Shown here: piece by piece, positions 11,776 to 25,400 of the stretch
Layout: each line of letters starts with the position of its first letter
How positions within the stretch are numbered: the stretch's first letter is position 1
Source: Pampus argenteus
Lineage: Eukaryota > Chordata > Actinopteri > Scombriformes > Stromateidae
NCBI GenBank assembly: GCA_036937835.1
Contig: CM072878.1
Location: forward strand, 11,498,501 to 11,562,500
DNA: 64,000 bases
Direction: 5' to 3'
Translations under genes and position numbers: made by a program
Notes under the pieces: generated by a model
Told to the model about the DNA's origin: nothing
Database searches by the model: none
What the model saw: only the letters and a program-made list of their open reading frames with translations

Positions 11776-12499
11776 GTAAGTTAATTACTGCAACTTTTTG
11801 CATTGTAGGAAAGTATAAAGTGTACATGTGATGGCAATCGGATCCGCGTATCATTTATTCATCAGTTTGAGAGATAAATGTCCTATTAGCTGGAGGAGAA
11901 ATACAGAAGAGGTCCTGCTTAATGTGACACATACAGAAGTTACAAGATGTGTTAATTACTGATCCTGTGAAACTTGTCTGACAAATTACATTCACAGTTT
12001 ACTGCTGAATATTGTACATTGGTTCATTTTTAATTTCTTCATGAGGATCAGTTACATTCAAAGTCTGATATTCATAACCACCAGGGCATTTTCATTTGTC
12101 GAAAAAATGGGCCAAATTTTGATTTGCATGTTATAAATGAAAAGTCTAATATACAAGCAACAAAATACAGATCTAAAAAAAAAAAACTGGAATTGTCAAA
12201 TCTGACATTCTGTCATTTCTTTAAACCCTTTAACAAATCCCAACGGAGATTCAAAACTTTCCAAAGATACTAAATATATCAGGTTGAAATTAGGGGAAAT
12301 GTGTCGTGTATGAAATGTTGCTCTAGACATCTAGACATTCATCTGACGGGAGGTACAGTTATGATAAAGAGTCTTTGGGATCAATATTTTTCCTCAGCAT
12401 ATACATTATAATGTGCTTTTAATAAAGAGTCAAACTTCAATGATACTAAATCACTGAATAACCACTAGTTGTCTTCTTTCAACCCATCCAGAATCATCT

Positions 12500-15400
12500 A
12501 TGGAGCTGTGCGGACCCAACATGAGTGAGAGCGGAGGCTCTCTGTGCCAGGTGAAGCAGCTTCCCTGCCACAGTGTCTCCCTTTGTCGCCTGCAGGCCAG
12601 TGGGCACCACATGCGCAACCTCCCTCACCTCAACCACCAGCCTTGGGTCAATCACCCAGCCCCGACTGTGGTGTCCAGCCCAGCTGCGGCCATCCGACAA
12701 CGGGTAAATGGAGCCATGGCGGCCAGTTGCAGCAGCCTGGAGTCTTTGGCCTCCAGACTGGGAGAGGAGGCGGCACTGGGTCGGGGTGTCTCCTCAGGGA
12801 AGGTGCTGGTGACAGGAGGAGGGGGATACTTTGGCTTCAGGCTTGGGAAAGCGCTGGCCAGCCAGGGGATGTCAGTGCTCCTTCTGGACATGAACAAGCC
12901 TCCCTGTGACATCCCTGATGGAGCGAGCTTCTATCAGGTGCCTGTTGTTTGAAATCATCCTATTATTTTCTATTAAAACTTCTCAGTTTTGTTCTCCATG
13001 TTCTTTTATATATCTTTGTCCAAAATAACACAATTTAGTACAGTATACTGTTAAAGTGTGATACTCTTACTCAACAGGCTTTGCTTGCTGTAATCATTCC
13101 TTATGTTCATAGTGAATATTAAGAAGTCAAAATGCAAAGTTTCCAACGTTTCCAGTTCAGCTGCAGTGGAACAATCATAACAAAAATTTAGCAAAATTTA
13201 AAAACTCAACTCATCTAAGCTGCGCCAGACGGATGGTTTTTTTTGGGTTATGAATGACATTAAAAGTACAGTATGAGTTCTAACACGTCCTTATAACTCA
13301 CAACGCTCCGTGCCGACTTAGTGTTTCCTTGCGTCAGCCAGCATCAGTTTGTCTCTCTGGTTTGTCCGCATGCGGGCTGGAAACGGACACAGGTGAGTGA
13401 TCGGCCTCAGAGCGCCAGCTGTTGACTGGGTCAGAGAGGGTGGGGACATGATTCAAGTTTCACCTGCAGGCCTCATGGCACACTTACCTTAATTATAACT
13501 GTCCTTTCATGGGTTAGTTATTGACTCACACACCGCCACATGTAGCAGTCTGTGTCACTTAACCTGCATATGCCCCCAGACTTGTCAAACTTGCTTATGT
13601 TGCATTGAGAATAAATTAAAAATCAATATTGTACCGCATTGTTCCAACTGTCAAACGTGTCCTGAGAGCTCACATTAATTATTCTTTCCTTGTTCTTACA
13701 GAGTGACATCCGGGACTATTCCTCCCTCTATAAACTGTGTGAAGGGGTCGACTGTATATTCCACACAGCATCTTACGGCATGTCCGGGCCAGAACAGGTG
13801 ACCTCCTTCATCTTCATCTTCATGTGGCATCTTTTCAACATTTCTCATTCAGTAAAAAAGTCAGAGACAAGAAAGAAACGTTCCACTGCATTAAGTCTAT
13901 TTAATGTCCTTGTCAGATTCACTTTTCATGAACTTAATCTTTATTTTCACTAAGAAAGACACATTGAGGAGCAGCAGTGCCACTGTGCACAGTAACCTAA
14001 GATGAATCAGGATGTGCTTAATGAGTACTGTAGTAACATATCTTAAAGCACTTTTCACGCTCACCTTTCACAATATCACTACAGTTGTTTACTTGCTTGC
14101 TTGTGTGTGGTACTATACACATTTCTGACAGCGATTCTGTCATCATCCCATAACCGAAACTGAGGTGAACATACTATAAGCTGCTTATAACACAGAAAAT
14201 AAGAACTTGGTAAAATTAGGGACGTTGTACACTTGTTAAAATGTGGATGAACAATCGAAATGTACTGTATTATCTACTATATAGAGATGATGTTATTAAG
14301 AAGTGGCATTTTTTTTTTCAGCTGAGGAAAGAGCAGGTGGAGTCAGTCAATGTTGGTGGGACCAATAATGTCATAAATGGTAAGAATATGTGTAAAAGTG
14401 TTAATACTTATCATCAAACATCCCGCATCCACTGTGATAAACCATTTAAATGATTCCTGAATATCATTATGAACACCTGAAATACTTAATGGCAAGAGGG
14501 AGCTTGACATTCTTCATTGTGATATGGAAATGTGTGTGTTTTTAGTTAACATTTTAATAGCTGACTTTGCTAAAAACTCAAAATACATATTTTTTTTTTA
14601 AATACAATGTCTGTCTACAGTAGCTACATTTAATTTGATATTTTGAAATCTGCACACTCACATAAAACATATTCATTGCAGTCATAGTTTTTGTAAGTTG
14701 GTGCAATTACTTTGCTGTGCTCTTTCTCAGTGTGCAAAGAGAGGAGCATTCCCCGGCTAGTATACACCAGTACCATCAATGTGGTGTTTGCAGGGAAACC
14801 AATTGAGGATGGTGATGAGGCCTCGGTGCCGTATGTGCCCCCCGACATGGTGAGTAAAAAGAATCGGATCAAACTGAAGGATCACTGTTGCCGACCTTCA
14901 ACAGCGAACCATATAAATGCTTTAATTCTTCTAAATCCAACAACAAAAATTAAATATATATCATTGTGGTTTTGTAAAACAGTGTAATGTAAGAAAAACT
15001 GTGATGAAGAGTTACAATTACTGAGAGGATTATTCAGTTGTTTTTTTTTTATTTGATTTTTCAGTTCTTCTGTGTGTCTTTCTGTTGCAGCACATTGACC
15101 ACTACTCCAGGACTAAAGCTATTGCAGAACAGATGATCCTCTCAGCCAACGGATGCTCCCTTAAAGGTGAAACGATCAGAGTACAACATGAAAAACACTA
15201 CCGTCAGAGAAGACTGAAACTAGCTTTTTTTTTTTTTTTTAACGTGTAAATGTGGTTTTATGTTTGAAAGAGAGACTGAGGCAGGTTGGTTGCCATGGAA
15301 ACTCATAGCCACCTAGGCTACGTATGTAATCCATCATAAGAGTGACACCAGTTTAAATTTAGAGCTGGGCAGAACAGTATGACTGAAGTGCAGCATTTAC

Positions 15401-18400
15401 ACGACTTGACGTGTTTAGCAGCACACACACGCATTCACACACACACTGCACATATATTTACTCTCAATCTTCTAATACAATACGTGCTTTACATAAATAG
15501 GTGTTAAGCCTCCCATTTCTTCCTCAGGTGTAACTCTGCACCCTATCAGTGAGCATCACCTTATACTTACATTGAAAGTGCATTGAAGGGGATTTTCTAA
15601 TGGTCAGCATGAACATGAGGAGTTATTACAGTCAACAAAACATGTTTCAATGTTCACATGAGCACGTGACTGTTGTTTTAAGACAGACTTGACAAATTGT
15701 GAACCTGTCCTTTAAACATGTGAGAGAGCTTTTATGTAGTAGATAACTGGGCAAAAAAGTATGTACATACTCAGTGGTTTGAATTCTGTCTTGTAAAGAC
15801 GGGGGCCTGCTGCGGACCTGCGTCCTACGTCCCTGCGGCATATATGGACCAGAAGAGAGGAGACACCTCCACAGAGTGATGGTGAGGGACACAAACACAA
15901 CATATAACCCAGTGCTGTATCATGATAAATGTAAATAGATTTATTTTCGTTCGTTGGCACTGGGAAAAAAAAAAAAGTCTTGCAGTGTTTGAAGGCACGT
16001 CTTATGTGCCTCTCTGGCAGAAAGTGTTCCTGCCTGAAGAATTTACATTATTGATGAAGCTCTCCGGGGCATCTGGTTACAACCTGCTTTTCTTCCAGTC
16101 TTTCCTCTGTGAGGCAGCGGTGCAGTCTGGTGAAGGGCTGCATGTGTTTGGCTGTGCTCTGGGTTTACTGTTGGTCAAAAAGTGTTTTTTATATACTGCA
16201 CACTATAGGGTTAATTTAGCCTTAATTATGCATAAGCTGAAGTTAATGAGTGCATTAACTCTGATTAATTTTCATACCATATTAGCATGAACACAACAGG
16301 TCTATGGACGGTCTATGAACATGCAAAACCACCAGCAAGGTTACTATAAGGCTTCTTTTACTGCCTTAACTGATTTGTACTCAAAGCTGGATTTTAAGGT
16401 TTGTTCACGTTAATTATTGGAAAAATATCCAAAATTGGAATGATAGAAAACACACATATGACACCAATAAACTAATAAGAGTAAGTCAAACTACCTACTT
16501 ATTGTCCCTCATCTCTCTTTTTCTCTCTGGCCAGGTGAATGTGGAACGTCGGTTGTTCAGTTTCAGGTTTGGCGACCCCCGGGCCAGGATGAACTGGGTA
16601 CACGTAGATAACCTGGTGCTGGCCCACACGCTAGCAGCGGAGGCTCTCACACTGAAGAGAAGCTGTGTCTCTGTGAGTCACCCTGTCCACCTCGGGACAA
16701 ACACAGTCAACACCCATAGATTCATGTGATGAGACGCCTTTTCAGCAACAAAACCACACAGACAACTTGAATATTGGCTCTATTTATCTGGATCTCCTTT
16801 AGCTCTGCTCTAATACTTGCACAACAAAACCGAAGATGGGAGACAAATAGTTGTCTCACATTAGTTGAATAAAGATAATAATTTCCTTTTTTTTAACAGC
16901 TCTCTGTTTTCTGTACTTTTGCAGAGTGGACAGGTCTATTTCATTAATGATGGACTTTCAGTCAATCTATTTGAGTGGTTGACACCATTGGTGAGTTAAA
17001 GGACAACACTGCTGATATTCTATGTTTTTCTTACTGTTAATAAATGCCTCGAATAAACAATTAATCACGACAAATGCGTATTAGTCCGCAGCTGAAAATA
17101 GTCCCCAACAAATTCACTCTTTACTCTTGTTTATGTTGTAACTGACATTTGTCAAAAACTACAGTGTGTTGCTGATTTGGGAAATTATTAAGAAAAATAT
17201 TTACAAAACAGCATTTATGAGGCACATTGTAAGGTTTATCTTCAGTTGCAAAAGATGGGAAGTCTTTTTAATGGGATTTGTTGAGAAAAATATAGAAAAA
17301 TAACTCATGCCTCACTCCTTTAAAATGTCAAGGATATTCACAGTTTAATCGAAATGAATTTTGTCACAATTTCGTGTTTCTGTTGCAGTTTGAAAAGCTG
17401 GGTTATAGCAGGCCGATGATAAACCTGCCAGTTTCACTCGTCTATTCAGCAGGTAGCCCTCTCCTCCTTTGAGATTAAATAATATTTGTTTAAAAAAGTG
17501 TTGAGTTGTTCATACTACAAGTGATTTTCTTTTTTTTTTTTTTTTCAGCCATCCTGGTAGAATATTTGCATGTAGTCCTGAGACCTGTGATAGAAGTGCC
17601 TGTCCTCTTTACCAGGAGTGAGGTAACTATTCTTCCTTCTGCCTCTCCTGCAGTTCCTTTAGCTGTGTAACTTGAATGAATTTCTGAGTCTGCAAGTTAA
17701 ATGATGAGATGCGTTATAGTGTCGGATGTTGCGTGAACATATGTGTGTCTGGTGTGTGGGGAGTTAGGTTACCCGCTCCCTGATGAGTAGATTCTTGTTT
17801 AAGTCTCTTCCACAACAGTGAAGACAGACTTCATTAAGGCAGGTATTTTCCTATCAGCCCCCTCCCTCATCTGATGCTATCTCGTGTGCATGAATTATGG
17901 AAAACCAAGGTGACCTTTAATGAGTTCAAAATATATATTGTCAGGTAAAGAAATGCCAAGACTCTCATTGTCACTGGAAGCCACTACTTCTATCTGCTGG
18001 TCTGTGGCACCATAAAAACATGAACTTGCATTGGGAATTATCATATAACAGGCTTTGTAGTAAACCTGCCCAGGGAAGCCTTTTACGATGCATCTTAAGG
18101 AGCCTCCGTCATGGCCTGCAAGGTCCTCATGAATGTGTGATGAGGCAGAAACCAAAGCTGAGCCTGTGGGTCTGCACCTGGAGCTCATTCTGTCAGACAG
18201 CTGCTGGCCGAGGGATCGATGATTGTTCTGTGAATAAAACATAAACTTCTGTGGGGTCAGAACAGGAAGTTCAAGATAAAATTGACAGGAAGTGACCTCA
18301 GTACAGTGGTCGTTGGCATGGTGAGCGGAGTCGGGCAACCTCTCAGCTGGGCTCAAATGAACTTGCCAACTCTCAGGTTAAGCCAGACGTGGTGTGACAC

Positions 18401-19159
18401 CAAATGTGTATTAATCCGCAGCTGAAAATAGCCCCCAACAAATACATACTTTACTCCTGTTTGAATAACTTTTGCTAAAAAACTGCAGTGCTCATCTTTT
18501 TTTTAAAGGAACTTACTAAGATAAGTGAGATTATAAATGCTTGATTACCACAGACAGGATATTAAATCAAATATTTAGAGACATTGTTTGTTGTTTTCAA
18601 GGGATTTGTTCCCAGTGACTGACTTGTGTCTTGAACTGCTTGAACTCTTCTATCACTGTGTGTACTTCACATGCAGAAACCTTATCCTCAGCGGGTAAGA
18701 AGATGCAGTAACTGGAGGAATCCATCAGTCACTGAATGTAAAACTTGCCAAATTGAGGTTAATCTGAACTATTAGCCTGGCCGTGTGACCTCTAACTTTG
18801 GCCTGGACATCTCTGCAGCAGCTGAATATCCACAGGGGTTTCTATCTTGAGGAAAAAAAATATAAAACAACTGGTGAAATATACCTTAAATGCCTAATCT
18901 TTACTTGCAGGTGAGGAATATAGCAGTAAACCACACTTTCAAGATCGACAAGGCCCGTCGAGAGCTTGGTTACTGTCCGAAGCCCTACAGCCTGGCAGAC
19001 TCTGTGGAGCAGTACCTGAAGTCCTGGCAGCCCCGCTCCAGCTCACCTCTGTTCAACCTCTCCTGCACCTCTCAGCTGCCCAGACACCTCGTTCTGCTGC
19101 TACTGATGGGCCTCAGCCTGGTGCTACTGATGTTGTGCTGTATACTCAGTCAGGACTAG
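12500..19159 (+). CDS. sdr42e2: Short-chain dehydrogenase/reductase 42E2-like, 3beta-HSD family
   Basis: Eleven coding exons join in frame to 486 aa: 12500-12937, 13702-13797, 14322-14379, 14731-14849, 15091-15166, 15799-15881, 16535-16672, 16925-16990, 17389-17452, 17549-17622 and 18911-19159. The dinucleotide-binding motif TGGGGYFG lies at residues 105-112, VYTST at about 208-212, and the catalytic YSRTK (YxxxK) at 242-246, so the active site looks complete. The last 24 residues form a Leu-rich membrane anchor. About 100 residues precede the Rossmann fold, an extension rich in His, Ser and Cys with no obvious signal peptide. The family acts on NAD(P)-linked sterol/steroid-like substrates, but the substrate of this member is not known to me. 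Neighbours cdr2, mfsd13b and igsf6 favour SDR42E2 over SDR42E1. An AATAAA lies at 19561-19566. Confidence 0.88.
17066..17290. repeat. Dispersed repeat, copy 1 (sdr42e2 intron)
   Basis: The segment containing GTCCGCAGCTGAAAATAG, then CCCAACAAAT, recurs in direct orientation at 18397. Similarity is strong over the first 100 bp and patchy (GGGATTTGTT) to about 17290. Family unknown. Confidence 0.7.
18397..18615. repeat. Dispersed repeat, copy 2 (sdr42e2 intron)
   Basis: Second copy of the repeat at 17066, reading ATCCGCAGCTGAAAATAGC in the core. It is in the same orientation, about 1.33 kb away, in the next large intron of the same gene. Confidence 0.7.
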
Positions 19160-19580
19160 TCTGGTTGATAATATTGTATTGTATGGACAGCTGTTTTCAC
19201 ACCTCACAGGCTTTGTTTAGATGTGACCAAAATGTCTCACAGTTTATGTTTTTTTTCCCCGCACAAAGTAAGTGTGTGCTTCCTTTTCCCTGTTTTGATA
19301 TTGGTATACGTGTGTCTGAGTGCAAAACTACCAGGCGACTGAAAAGTATTAAACATGACTTGTATGGATGCTCCGGATTTATCCACAGTTTGAAGTTGAT
19401 TTCATTAAAAGGAAAAATATTTAACTTTGTATTACAAATATTTCCATTGTCATTGATTGTACTTAAAGCATGCTTCCAGTTTCTACTATTTATATTTGTT
19501 GTGATTTACACATCTTTAGAACTGAATTAGTATTTAATATAGATTTTGTACATGTTTAGAAATAAAGCATCAAAAAGGAA
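19160..19580 (+). other. sdr42e2: 3' UTR of sdr42e2-like gene
   Basis: Follows the TAG stop. AATAAA at 19561-19566 is the likely poly(A) signal; a second AATAAA lies near 19690. Confidence 0.6.
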
Positions 19581-19929
19581 ATCCAGTTACCATTTTATAT
19601 CTGTAACGAGTATATTCTTGTATAAGTTATTTATTTCCTCAAGCTTTTATGTGAGGAAAATGTAGAATTTATGGTTCCATTTCTATGAAATAAATATGAA
19701 GTGGTGTCATTTTGAAGACCTAACTGTATTTTTGTGCACATACAGGCCGTCACCAGGCGGCGCACTTGCACTATCAAAGATTTTCACAGCAATATGACGT
19801 CACATGAAGCAACGATATGAACTGATTAAGCGCACGTGCATAACGTGAAAGAATATTGTTGTGTTTACATGTTTTGATTGAGCCTGTAGATACAATTGTA
19901 TACAATACAGCATCAAAAGTGAATGTCCC

Positions 19930-20011
19930 TGGCAGCGGTGGGATTCGAACCCACGCCATCGAAATGACTGGAGCCTAAATCCAGCGCCTTAGACCACTCG
20001 GCCACGCTACC
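19930..20011 (-). tRNA. tRNA-Leu (anticodon UAG)
   Basis: 82 nt on the minus strand beginning GGTAGCGTGGCCGAGTGG (A box) and ending GGGTTCGAATCCCACCGC plus TGCCA (T arm, B box, discriminator A). The anticodon stem CTGGA/TCCAG encloses the loop TTTAGGC, giving anticodon TAG, which reads CUA leucine codons. A long variable arm is present, as expected for a class II tRNA, and there is no intron. A T4 pol III terminator follows at 19915-19918. Acceptor-stem pairing is intact, so the gene looks functional. Confidence 0.96.
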
Positions 20012-21470
20012 ACACGATACATCAGTCGTCATCTTTATTTAAATAGCATATGAAAGCTGTAGATGTAATGTTGCATTGTCCAACCTATGCGTTGAGTGAC
20101 CGTTATCAGTGGAATAATTATGTTAATGGTTAATGTCTGGTTAAGCAAACAACTAACTTGGTTTGGGTTAGAAAAAGATCATAGTTCGCTTGGATTAAAA
20201 AACCCGATTTTTTGTCGCCAGATAAATGGCTGCCAAATGTTGCCTCCTTTTGTTGTCTCAAAGTGGTCTTTACTTCTTTTGTAACTAACTTTCTTCCATC
20301 TAACCAACACTCACAAAACATTAAGTAACATTAAGTGTGTGTTTTGAACGGTATCATTATAAACAGTCTCTTACTTTGCTCTAATGTCAACTAATTCATG
20401 AGCTGTTGGGTATTTTAGCCTACAGGGATGTGTCATATTATATTAACTCATATGTTTTGAATGTAAAAGATTTATCTGCAAAGCAACCAGTGACTGCAAC
20501 TGATAAATGTTGTGAATGATGGTTTTCCATCCCTGGAGGTATAACATAGCATAATATGGAAATACTGAAGTAAAGCACAAGTAAGACGGACAGAGAGGAA
20601 TGTGTGAAGGATTTGGAGTTGGACACACTCTCCCTTTGAATATTTATCCTGCTGCACATAGCATTGCTCCTCATTTGTGATGTGGTGTGAACTTCTTATA
20701 TAACCTCTGTTCTTAGTTCTCTAATTTACTGACAGATAACCAGCAGACCCACACATCTACCATCTAACCCAGCAAGCAGAGCCACATAAAAACCTCTCCT
20801 GATTGGCTCTGCTGACGCCTCTCTAAGATTCCTGCATGTATGCTTACGGTCTTGCCAAGACCTGTCCCGGTAGGTATGTAATCCCCCTGTGTGGAGGTTT
20901 AATGGATTTGGGGCTAATTAAGCACGGCCTGAGGAAATTCTCATTAGGTAAAAGCTATTTATGTCAAGAAACAAAGCCCCATTAATTGTTTGCAGGGCCA
21001 CAGAGTACAGAGGTCTTGAGGAACGAGGAGACCTCTGGGTGCTGTTGAGAGAATATGATTCATTGCTGTTGTGTTATTTGATGGTTCTCTTTGTGTACAA
21101 AAACTATGTAGTGATTGCCACAATTCAGCTTTTAAATGCATGCAGATTTTGCCAGTGTTTTACACACACACAACAGGCCCCCATTGCTTCAAATCGTTTA
21201 CTAGTTAGCTGCAAGAAAAAAACATGTTAAGTCTTCATGGAGGACATCTATGATCATACCACAGGAGCACAAGCGTCACAGCTTCAAAACAACAAATTGC
21301 TAAATCCCCATGTTATTATTTAAGAACAACATTGTCCAATAAGCATAGTTTTTCTGAGCATAGTTTTTGTTTCATATTAGGTGCAGGAAATGTCCTTGTT
21401 ACAATAAATATTATGACAAATTGATCCAAAAAAAAAAGGACACAGTGCAGAGGAAAGCGTTTATAATTAA
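20012..21470. other. Intergenic, no gene seen
   Basis: Separates the tRNA from the 3' end of cdr2. No exon or recognisable repeat was found. Confidence 0.5.
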
Positions 21471-21474
21471 GGGA

Positions 21475-22454
21475 ACATTTATTTTGTGTTCCTCATTTGC
21501 CTCCGTGATCCTGTATTCAATCAGATGTGTCAGACAGAATATTTACAACCAAAGAAAAAGCACCTCAGTGTACATTAAAGCATTTAGCAACAAAGAAAAT
21601 AAATAACATTTAATCTTCTCTAAACATCTGTCAAAAATAAATAAAACAGCAACTGTAATTCAGTTATAGAAAGTGCAGAGTATGTATATGTCCTACGGGC
21701 GTAGAGACACTCGTCAGGGGAAAAAAAAAATTTGTTTCCATTGAAAACTGATATTTCTCTTGTGGCCCTGACCGTTGAGCCAACTACTATCAACTTACAC
21801 AAACCACCAAACAGCTGCTGAGCTAATTATTACAATCTGCAATCTTTTCGTCCAATTACGACATTCCAACATTCCTGTTTACATAAGTCATACATAAGTC
21901 AGCTTTGTCTCCAACTTACATCAACACACTAACAATTATTCAATGCGCGTCTTTCTCGGCCAAGCACCAGACAATTAATTGGTCACATGATTTACATAAT
22001 ATAAACACTGAATACTGCTGTAAAGGCTTTATAATACTTACAGATTTGGAGGTCACGCTACACATTGAAATATACTTTACATTTAAGTATGAATATCTTC
22101 TTAAACAATACATGGTCATTATAAGAGTCACTGTGCCAAAGGTCAGTTTCTGTATACTCTGTTGTCGTTTTGGAATGTATTCTTACTTCAAATCATACAA
22201 CAGACTTTTATAACAAGCTTTATACGACTTAATTTATGATAAGGATGGAATAACAGGAACAGTGCTGACTGACAGAAGCATAGGTGCGTCAAGATGACGA
22301 TAGATAAGAGGATTGCAGAATGTCTAAGACGCACAGGGACTGAATGTGCTTATCGCAACTGCTCCTGCTGGATACTTTTTGCCTTTGTCAAAAACGTTCA
22401 CAAACACAAACAAGTGCATCTCAGAAGAATGAATGAATGAATGAATGAAGACAA
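21475..22454 (-). other. cdr2: Probable 3' UTR of cdr2
   Basis: Begins after the TGA of cdr2 and includes a (AATG)n tract at 22427-22448. AATAAA on the minus strand at about 21477-21482, or ATTAAA near 21609, could end the transcript. The end is not certain. Confidence 0.45.
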
Positions 22455-25400
22455 TCACTTGGCAGAGCCGTGAGAATAACTGTCCCTGACCGGACGTCTG
22501 TTATCGCTGAGGTCCTCTTTGGTCTTTTTGATGCAGGTGAAGATCTCTTTGAAGAGAACTTTGTACTCGGGTTGTGGGCCATCTTCCAACACCACTGTCA
22601 GATCGGAAAAAGCAGCTGAGCTTGACAGGCGGCGGCGGGTCCGGTTGCTTATACCAGCATTGTTCGAAGTCTGGACGTCTTTGTGGCTGAGACCATCTGT
22701 TGCTTGCTGGCACCGCTGCAGAAGCTCATCATATTTCACCTAGACAACACATGTATTTTAGGAAATTGCTTGCATGGTCTTTTAATTGTTGTTTATTGCT
22801 TAACAGTGCTGTTAACTGTCAAATATAACAATCTTGAATGAATACACCACCTGCAGTGCACTGTACTGTGCATCCACCTCATTGAGCAGGGAGATACCCC
22901 TCTGTTTCACCACCTCGGCTCGCCTTATACACATCTGCTCGTGACCACGCCGAATCTCGTCTGTGTTCGTCGCTCTCAGAAAGCCGTCACTGTTACATCT
23001 CTGCCGGTTGTACTTTCTCTGTTCCTCCTCCATTTCTGTCTTCTCCTCCGTCTCGCTTTGCCCCTGATTTGGCTTTTCTTCTGAGGCAAAGAACACTGTA
23101 TCAGGCAACAGCAGCTGCACTGGTCTTCTGGCACTAGTGGGAGAGGACGGGAGTCATATATATCAAGCTTTAAGAAATAATACATGAATATGAGAAATTA
23201 AATGTGTTATTGGATCACCAACTAAAAGTGTCATAAAACCAGAACCAAAATTATGAATTCCTTTAAAACTAGTTCTAGTTAAATCAGGCCTAACCTGTTG
23301 GCACATTCTGAGCGCCACAGAAGCCGCAGTTGCTCCACTTCAGCCTCCAGCTCCTTCTGCCTGGCCCGGCAGCCCACCAGCAGGGACAGCCGCTGCTCTA
23401 GGTCTTGGTTTTCCCTGGCAGTCAGCTCACTCTCCCGCTCTGCAGCCTCCCTGCGGCCGCGCTCCACAGTTATTTGGCTCTGAAGAGTCTGGACAGAGCG
23501 CTGGAGAGCCTTGTGCTCCTCTTCCGGGTCTTGGCATCTGTCTCGGTCATAGAAAGAGCCCTGCAGCGACCAGAGTCCGTCCACCTGCCGACCTTCATGG
23601 GCTAGTTGCCTGAGCCTGGACAGAGGAGTCAAGGACAGGTAATGTCAAAAATGTGTGTGAAAGCATCGCTTTCAGAAAATAAATTGTCATTGTATTACAC
23701 TGATATTACAATACATCTATAGTTGCATTGAACATTTTCATGTCCAAGGAGGACATATTTTTGTTCCCCATCTGCTTTTACAAATTCAGTTTGATTTAGT
23801 CACTAAAACCTCCATAAACATTGTCCCCAAAATCTAGAAGAGAGAAGCTCTGAGTTGCTTCCAGTTATTATTGCATGCTTTACATAATAAGCTTAATAAG
23901 CGTAGTGTTTGGCCTATCGTGCAACATAGAGTCTGCCCCGTCTTCTTAGTGGAGGATGTTGAGGCTATGTGCACCCTTAGAGTAAGACTCAGGACTGGAA
24001 AATGTACTTAAGCTCCTCTGTATGTCTTTTCAGGTTTTAAAAAATAATTTAATCCATGTTTTATGTTGAAAATCAAACATAAGTTCCAATCTGTGCTCTT
24101 GGTAGTAAAGATACAGATACAATATGTTTTCAGGGTTAGTGCATTGATAATGCTGCAACTTAAACATGATATTTTATCCTCCTAATATACTACCATTATT
24201 ATGGAAAATATAAAAAAACAATCTGACCATATGTTTCTGTATAGCATTCACTTTGTTATCGTCTTGGTCGAAGAACCGCTCACTTGTATCCCTCCTACTG
24301 CTGAAATCAAATCTGCAGCATAGTGATGACATTTTTTTTTTTTAAATGTAGTCAGATTGTTAATGTTGTTGCATTAATAACTCAACATTTCCAGATTGTG
24401 CCAGATTTTACAAACAGCGGAGATACACCTCTGCGTCCTCCAAAGCACAACACATAAATAGCATAAATTGCAGCAAACTAATGCAACAGTTGTGTGTGTG
24501 TATAATTACACTGCTGACAATAGGGGAGGATTAACTCCCTCCTACTTTGGATTATGTCTAAAGGAGGCGTTCTGGTCTGGCTCTGGGTGACCTGAAGGTG
24601 TCCAGTCAGCATACAGGGGCTGAGACACCAATGCATCGAGGATAACTGAAGATCAGACGACAGAAGCTCTTACTGTCGAGACAGCTTTACCTACCCTTCC
24701 CTTCTTTGCACTGATGTCAAGGTGCAGGTGTAGACAGAGATACCTGAATAAGTTTTAGGTGATCTTTATTTCCCAAACTATGATTCTCAAGGTTTCACAA
24801 TACTGTCTGGGACTACATCACATTTTCCTCCCTGAAAGTAGTCCCTCTGTCACATCCTGTAGTTGTGCATCAGAATATGAGTGATATTATATACATGTGC
24901 AATACCTGTCATGTTGTAGGTCATACAGCTCTTTGAGACAAGACACACTCTGTGCTCCGAGGATACGACGCTGCTCTGCTAGCTCTCTTTTGTTTCGCTC
25001 CGCCTGTGCGGTCCTGAGCTCCTCCACCTGAGTCTGCAGGTCCTCCATGTAGGTTTGAAGCCCGTCGATGGTATCCGTTAGGCTGTAAAGAAAAGAAGAG
25101 AAAGAACAATATGGCATTGAAGTTAGTGCATTTAATTGATTATGTCACATATTGTACCGTCTCCTGAATATTATCTTCTTACATTAAGACTGTGTGACTG
25201 ATCGCTTGAGTGAATAATCATGTAAAATATAATTTAAAAGGCGATTTCACTGATAACTGTTAGACTGACCAGTGGATCTTCTGCTGGGCCGAGCGGTTGT
25301 CTTGCACTAGTCTCTGGTTGCCTTGCTCCAGATCCCTGGCGACCGTGTCTAGCTGCTCATACACTTTGGCATGCTGGTCGTTCATCTGACGCAGCAGGTC

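Noticed and set aside
17895..18356. 153-codon minus-strand frame inside an sdr42e2-like intron
   Set aside because: No recognisable domain and no splice context, and it lies partly next to a dispersed repeat. Probably chance.
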